DNA of 64,000 nt from Spirochaetia bacterium (GTDB lineage: Bacteria; Spirochaetota; Spirochaetia; Treponematales; Rectinemataceae): the NCBI GenBank assembly GCA_029975555.1, contig JARKOY010000079.1, forward strand, positions 186,001-250,000. Direction: 5' to 3'. A model generated the notes under the pieces. That model saw only the letters and a list, made by a program, of their open reading frames with translations, was not told where the DNA came from and made no database searches. How positions within the stretch are numbered: position 1 is the stretch's first letter; every line of letters starts with the position of its first letter. The position numbers and the translations under genes were made by a program. Positions 61,379-64,000 of the stretch are shown here, piece after piece.

Positions 61379-61471
61379 GGTGGTGAAAACCTCCAGTTTT
61401 TGAGCGCCTGGGGGAAGGCATACCTTGGGTCTCGTGACCGGCAGGCCCGCGCCACCGATCACGGCCAAGTT

Positions 61472-62446
61472 TCAATATTTACTGCCCAATTTGTTCTCTT
61501 TCACGATCTTCATGTAGTAGGCATCTTCTTTCTGTATAAGTTTCCTGAAATCCTCGGTGTTGCGATAGTCGAGCAAAAGCCCCGATTGCGCGGCCAGCTT
61601 GATGAACTCCGGGTCCTCCATCGCCGCCTTGAAGGCGTCGTGGAGAATTTTAATCCGCGCCGGATCGGTCCCCTTGGGCGCCGCAAGTCCGCGCCACTGC
61701 CCCATGGCGAAATCGTAGCCGAGCTCCATGGCCGTCGGATAATCGGGGAACTCCGCGAGGCGTTTTTCCGAAAAGACGCCAAGGCACTTCAGCTGGCCGG
61801 CCGCGAGTTGCGGTACGCCCTCGGGAGGCCCGCAGGTGATCACGTCCACCTGACCTGCGACTGCCGCTGTGACCGCCGGCGCCCCGCCTGCGTAGGGCAC
61901 GTGGTTGAACTTGACGCCGACCGCTGACTCAAAGGCAAGGGCGATCATGTGCGTCCCGCCACCTGCGCCCGCGTTGCCGAGGTTGATCTTTCCAGGCCTC
62001 TTCTTTGCGTCTTCCACCAAATCCTTCAGAGTATTATACGGCGAAGACGCAGGGGCCAGGAACCAGACGGGCGCCGTCACGACGTTCAGGATGGGTTCGA
62101 AACTGTTGGCGTCGTACGGTGTCTTCTGCATGTGCGTCACGGTGATGGATGGCGTCGCCCAGGCGACGAGATAATACCCGTCGGCTTTCTTCGTCATGGC
62201 CTCGACGTAGCCCGGAACTGCCGCCCCGCCCGGCTTGTTGGTGACGAGGATGGGGACGCCCAGATATTTCTGGATGACCGGCGAAAAGATGCGTACCATA
62301 AGGTCGGTGGCCCCTCCCGCCGACCAGGGCACCATGATCTCGATCTCCCGCTCGGGGAATTTTCCCTTTGTCTGCGCTCCGGCGCACAGCGAAACAAGAA
62401 GAAAAAGCGCAGCAGTGAAGAGTATCGATTTCCTCATTTTCATCAT
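61472..62446 (-). CDS. tctC: Tripartite tricarboxylate transporter, substrate-binding protein TctC
   Basis: This ~324-residue exported protein has a signal ([20 protein letters not shown]) and the Bug/TctC fold, with [38 protein letters not shown] and [20 protein letters not shown]. The ATG at 62446 follows AAGGAGGTCTGAA. It heads the transport genes and binds the carboxylate in the periplasm. The M24-family gene lies just upstream on the same strand. Confidence 0.95.
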   Translation of the reverse strand: MMKMRKSILFTAALFLLVSLCAGAQTKGKFPEREIEIMVPWSAGGATDLMVRIFSPVIQKYLGVPILVTNKPGGAAVPGYVEAMTKKADGYYLVAWATPSITVTHMQKTPYDANSFEPILNVVTAPVWFLAPASSPYNTLKDLVEDAKKRPGKINLGNAGAGGGTHMIALAFESAVGVKFNHVPYAGGAPAVTAAVAGQVDVITCGPPEGVPQLAAGQLKCLGVFSEKRLAEFPDYPTAMELGYDFAMGQWRGLAAPKGTDPARIKILHDAFKAAMEDPEFIKLAAQSGLLLDYRNTEDFRKLIQKEDAYYMKIVKENKLGSKY

Positions 62447-62490
62447 TTCAGACCTCCTTCTCTTGCATTCCAAGGGCGAAACGTTCCGCC

Positions 62491-63597
62491 CTACAGTTCC
62501 ATGATTCCAGGCCTGCGGAACAGGTGGCCATTTCTTTCGACGGTCATGACAGGAAACAGGGCGGGTTCGGACAAGACGACGGGGCCCGCTTTAGTGGCGA
62601 GCATCGTGTCTTCGCTCTTGGCGCCCGTTATGGAAGGATTCCATGCAAAGGCCTGGTTTTCCTGAATGATGTCCCTCGTCTGCGCGGTTACCTTATAGTC
62701 TCGCCCGAGGTAGCCGATGGCGCCTCCTTGGTGATGGAGCCTGTACTCTTCAGGATAGCCTTTTTCGGCGTACGCGCGCAGGGCCGCGGCGTAGACTTCC
62801 GAGGCAGGTACTCCTGGGATCGTCGCCGCCATCATGGCCGTGTCGACGTAAACCGTATCCTCGTAGAGTTTTTTGAATTCGGCAGGAATTTTTCCGAACT
62901 GGACGAAGCGAGTGAGAGAGACAATGAGACCTCGCTTTCTGGAGTTGACGCTTATCATCGCCCGCGTTGTGATTTTTTTGTCCGTGGCCACAGGATGTCT
63001 GAAGAGGGCGATCCGTTCGTCTGCTGCACAGAACGCCACGATGAAATCCATGCCTGCGCTCCACAGCCGTTCCGCGAGCCTGCCGATGACCGCCCTTTCC
63101 TCCTCGCCCGGTTTAATGGTCAGCGCCGTCTCCTCCGCGATCCGGGCCGTGTCCAGCGCCTGACGCCGGTACCGTTCGACCTCCCAAGCCGTCAGCGAGT
63201 AGCGCAGAGGGTTCAGCTTGAGGGATATATCGACGGCGCCAGGGAAGGCGTGGTCAGCGCCGATGTTTCTTCCGGCGAGCGACTGCACGATGGACGCTTC
63301 TCTGTCTTCGTTCCAGGGGAAGGCGACGATAGTATATCCCTGCTCGGCCAGGCGCTCTTCTTTCTCCATTCTGGGCGCTTCGATATTGCTGCACACAATA
63401 TACTCGCGATTGGCCGTGATGAGCGCCCCCGCAACGCCCATCTCGGTGGCCATGCCTACGATGTTGTAGCCACCACCCGTTACCCAGGCAAAATTCGAAC
63501 TTTTTTTGAGGTAGACGGCGTCCAGCTTGAGTTCTTCCATTAAGGTCTTGACGCGACGCTTTTTTTCGGCAATCTCTTCGGGAATGAAGTCGAACAT
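62491..63597 (-). CDS. M24 (creatinase/aminopeptidase P-like) family protein with lost metal ligands
   Basis: This 368-residue protein has the N-terminal creatinase-like domain (residues 10-140) and a C-terminal pita-bread M24 domain. The metal sites of true aminopeptidases are largely absent. The two Asp positions appear as Ser216 and Ser227 ([17 protein letters not shown]), the usual EPG glutamate as Asn320 (AWNPSITG), and the metal His region reads HHQGGAIGY. Only a Glu in SEDTML remains. This suggests a metal-free hydrolase, as in creatinase, or a non-catalytic protein. The start at ATG 63597 has GGGAG upstream. It is the first gene of the TTT block, so it may act on the imported compound. 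Confidence 0.87.
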   Translation of the reverse strand: MFDFIPEEIAEKKRRVKTLMEELKLDAVYLKKSSNFAWVTGGGYNIVGMATEMGVAGALITANREYIVCSNIEAPRMEKEERLAEQGYTIVAFPWNEDREASIVQSLAGRNIGADHAFPGAVDISLKLNPLRYSLTAWEVERYRRQALDTARIAEETALTIKPGEEERAVIGRLAERLWSAGMDFIVAFCAADERIALFRHPVATDKKITTRAMISVNSRKRGLIVSLTRFVQFGKIPAEFKKLYEDTVYVDTAMMAATIPGVPASEVYAAALRAYAEKGYPEEYRLHHQGGAIGYLGRDYKVTAQTRDIIQENQAFAWNPSITGAKSEDTMLATKAGPVVLSEPALFPVMTVERNGHLFRRPGIMEL

Positions 63598-63621
63598 CCT
63601 TATGCTCCCATGCAATTATTC

Positions 63622-63676
63622 TTGACAAACCAGGAGGATTCTCTTTAATCTTACGTTGTAAGACGTCAGTTGTCAA
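63622..63676. promoter_or_regulatory. Divergent promoters with overlapping GntR-like dyad
   Basis: On the minus strand, TTGACA (63676-63671) and TAAGAT (63653-63648) are 17 bases apart and drive the M24-tct block. On the plus strand, TTGACA (63622-63627) lies at a fitting distance from a TTAATC/TAATCT box and could drive the epimerase-like gene. TCTTACGTTGTAAGA (63649-63663) is a perfect 6-bp dyad with a three-base centre and overlaps both -10 regions. Its form resembles GntR/FadR operators; the regulator at 58684-59406 is the nearest candidate. Confidence 0.55.
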
Positions 63677-63706
63677 TAAAAATCTGAACGAAAGCGGAGA
63701 AAATCC

Positions 63707-64000
63707 ATGCGCGTGCTTTTTATCGGAGGAACCGGCAACATTTCGGCAGCCTGTACAGACGAGGCGCTGCGGAAAGGTTTTGAAGTGTTTCATCTGAACA
63801 GAGGGAACAGGCCAGAGCGGGAGAGGCCAGAGGTGAAGGTCCTCAGGGCCGATATCAGGGATAGCCAGGCTGTTCGGGCTGTCCTAAGGGGCTTGCGCTT
63901 CGACAGTGTCGTTCAGTTTTTGGCATTCAGGCCGGAGCACGTCGAGGCCGACATCGAACTTTTTGGCGACGTCACGGATCAGTACGTGTTTATAAGCACC
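63707..64000 (+). CDS. NAD-dependent epimerase/dehydratase-like protein, N-terminal part (cut by right edge)
   Basis: The first 98 residues of an extended short-chain dehydrogenase: LFIGGTGNISAACTDEALRKG is the Rossmann GxxGxxG-like opening, followed by FHLNRGNRPE and DIRDSQAVRAVLRGL, and the segment DQYVFIST. It is typical of NAD-dependent epimerases/dehydratases acting on sugar nucleotides or related compounds. GGAG lies nine bases before the ATG. The rest lies beyond the window. It is divergent from the M24-tct block. Confidence 0.85.
   Translation, partial: MRVLFIGGTGNISAACTDEALRKGFEVFHLNRGNRPERERPEVKVLRADIRDSQAVRAVLRGLRFDSVVQFLAFRPEHVEADIELFGDVTDQYVFIST

Noticed and set aside
1-64000. 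tRNA, rRNA, CRISPR and intact insertion sequences
   Set aside because: I looked for tRNA T-loop patterns, regularly spaced direct repeats and transposase-like frames and saw none. A tRNA or repeat search program would be needed to exclude them fully.

Overview
The window reads as a bacterial chromosome segment from a GC-rich, probably anaerobic heterotroph that lives on imported organic compounds. It is packed with ABC uptake systems: amino acid, two nucleoside/BMP-type, oligopeptide, metal and oligosaccharide, plus a tripartite tricarboxylate transporter (TTT). Several exported binding proteins and a Tat-type signal suggest a diderm. The mix (two BMP-type importers, a LacI-like domain fused to a histidine kinase, DUF3842, methylglyoxal synthase, HigBA and HipBA) would suit a Spirochaetota genome of the Treponema/Rectinema type. 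That placement is inference; no rRNA or tRNA gene is present to test it.

Layout. 1-3245: end of metK, then the tldD-pmbA protease pair. 3278-11998: an island that looks AT-richer by eye and Firmicutes-like, with PNPOx-like flavoprotein, iron-sulfur flavoprotein, a double-esterase lipoprotein, aldo/keto reductase, cyclophilin-like protein, DUF362 protein, flavodoxin and Fe-alcohol dehydrogenase, controlled at one end by an AraC/YqhC-type regulator. 12219-15401: sirtuin and an amino-acid ABC operon. 15451-21648: a five-gene nucleoside ABC operon ending in an ADP-ribosylglycohydrolase-like gene. 22066-27732: oligopeptide ABC operon, facing a beta-lactamase-like serine hydrolase. 29284-32403: Znu-like metal ABC operon and DUF3842.

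32507-40944 is a coherent xylo-oligosaccharide locus: sugar-binding protein, two permeases, a cytoplasmic LacI-like-domain histidine kinase, its LuxR-type response regulator and a GH52 beta-xylosidase. 41145-43754 holds HigBA, a ThiS-ThiF pair and a DUF2804 gene. 43755-44469 has no intact gene but contains a 15-bp perfect inverted repeat and a frameshifted DUF4143-type ATPase remnant. 44470-51522 is a minus-strand block of a PHP-UvrD fusion helicase, methylglyoxal synthase, an endonuclease III-like glycosylase overlapping hipA, and hipB, preceded by an AT-rich region with four similar 22-bp dyads. A metallophosphoesterase fragment and a GHKL ATPase with an Ig-like domain follow. 53968-58593 is a second BMP-type ABC operon, then a GntR/FadR regulator (58684-59406). 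Converging on it is the minus-strand block M24-like protein-tctC-tctB-tctA, whose promoter is shared divergently with an NAD-dependent epimerase-like gene cut by the right edge.

The most notable signals are: the one-component/two-component hybrid sensor in the xylo-oligosaccharide locus; the hipBA-glycosylase operon with its operator array; several near-consensus promoters whose predicted start site lies at the ATG (leaderless mRNAs); the PHP-UvrD fusion; the ADP-ribosylglycohydrolase in a nucleoside import operon; and an M24-fold protein that has lost most metal ligands. No CRISPR array, intact insertion sequence, rRNA or tRNA was seen.
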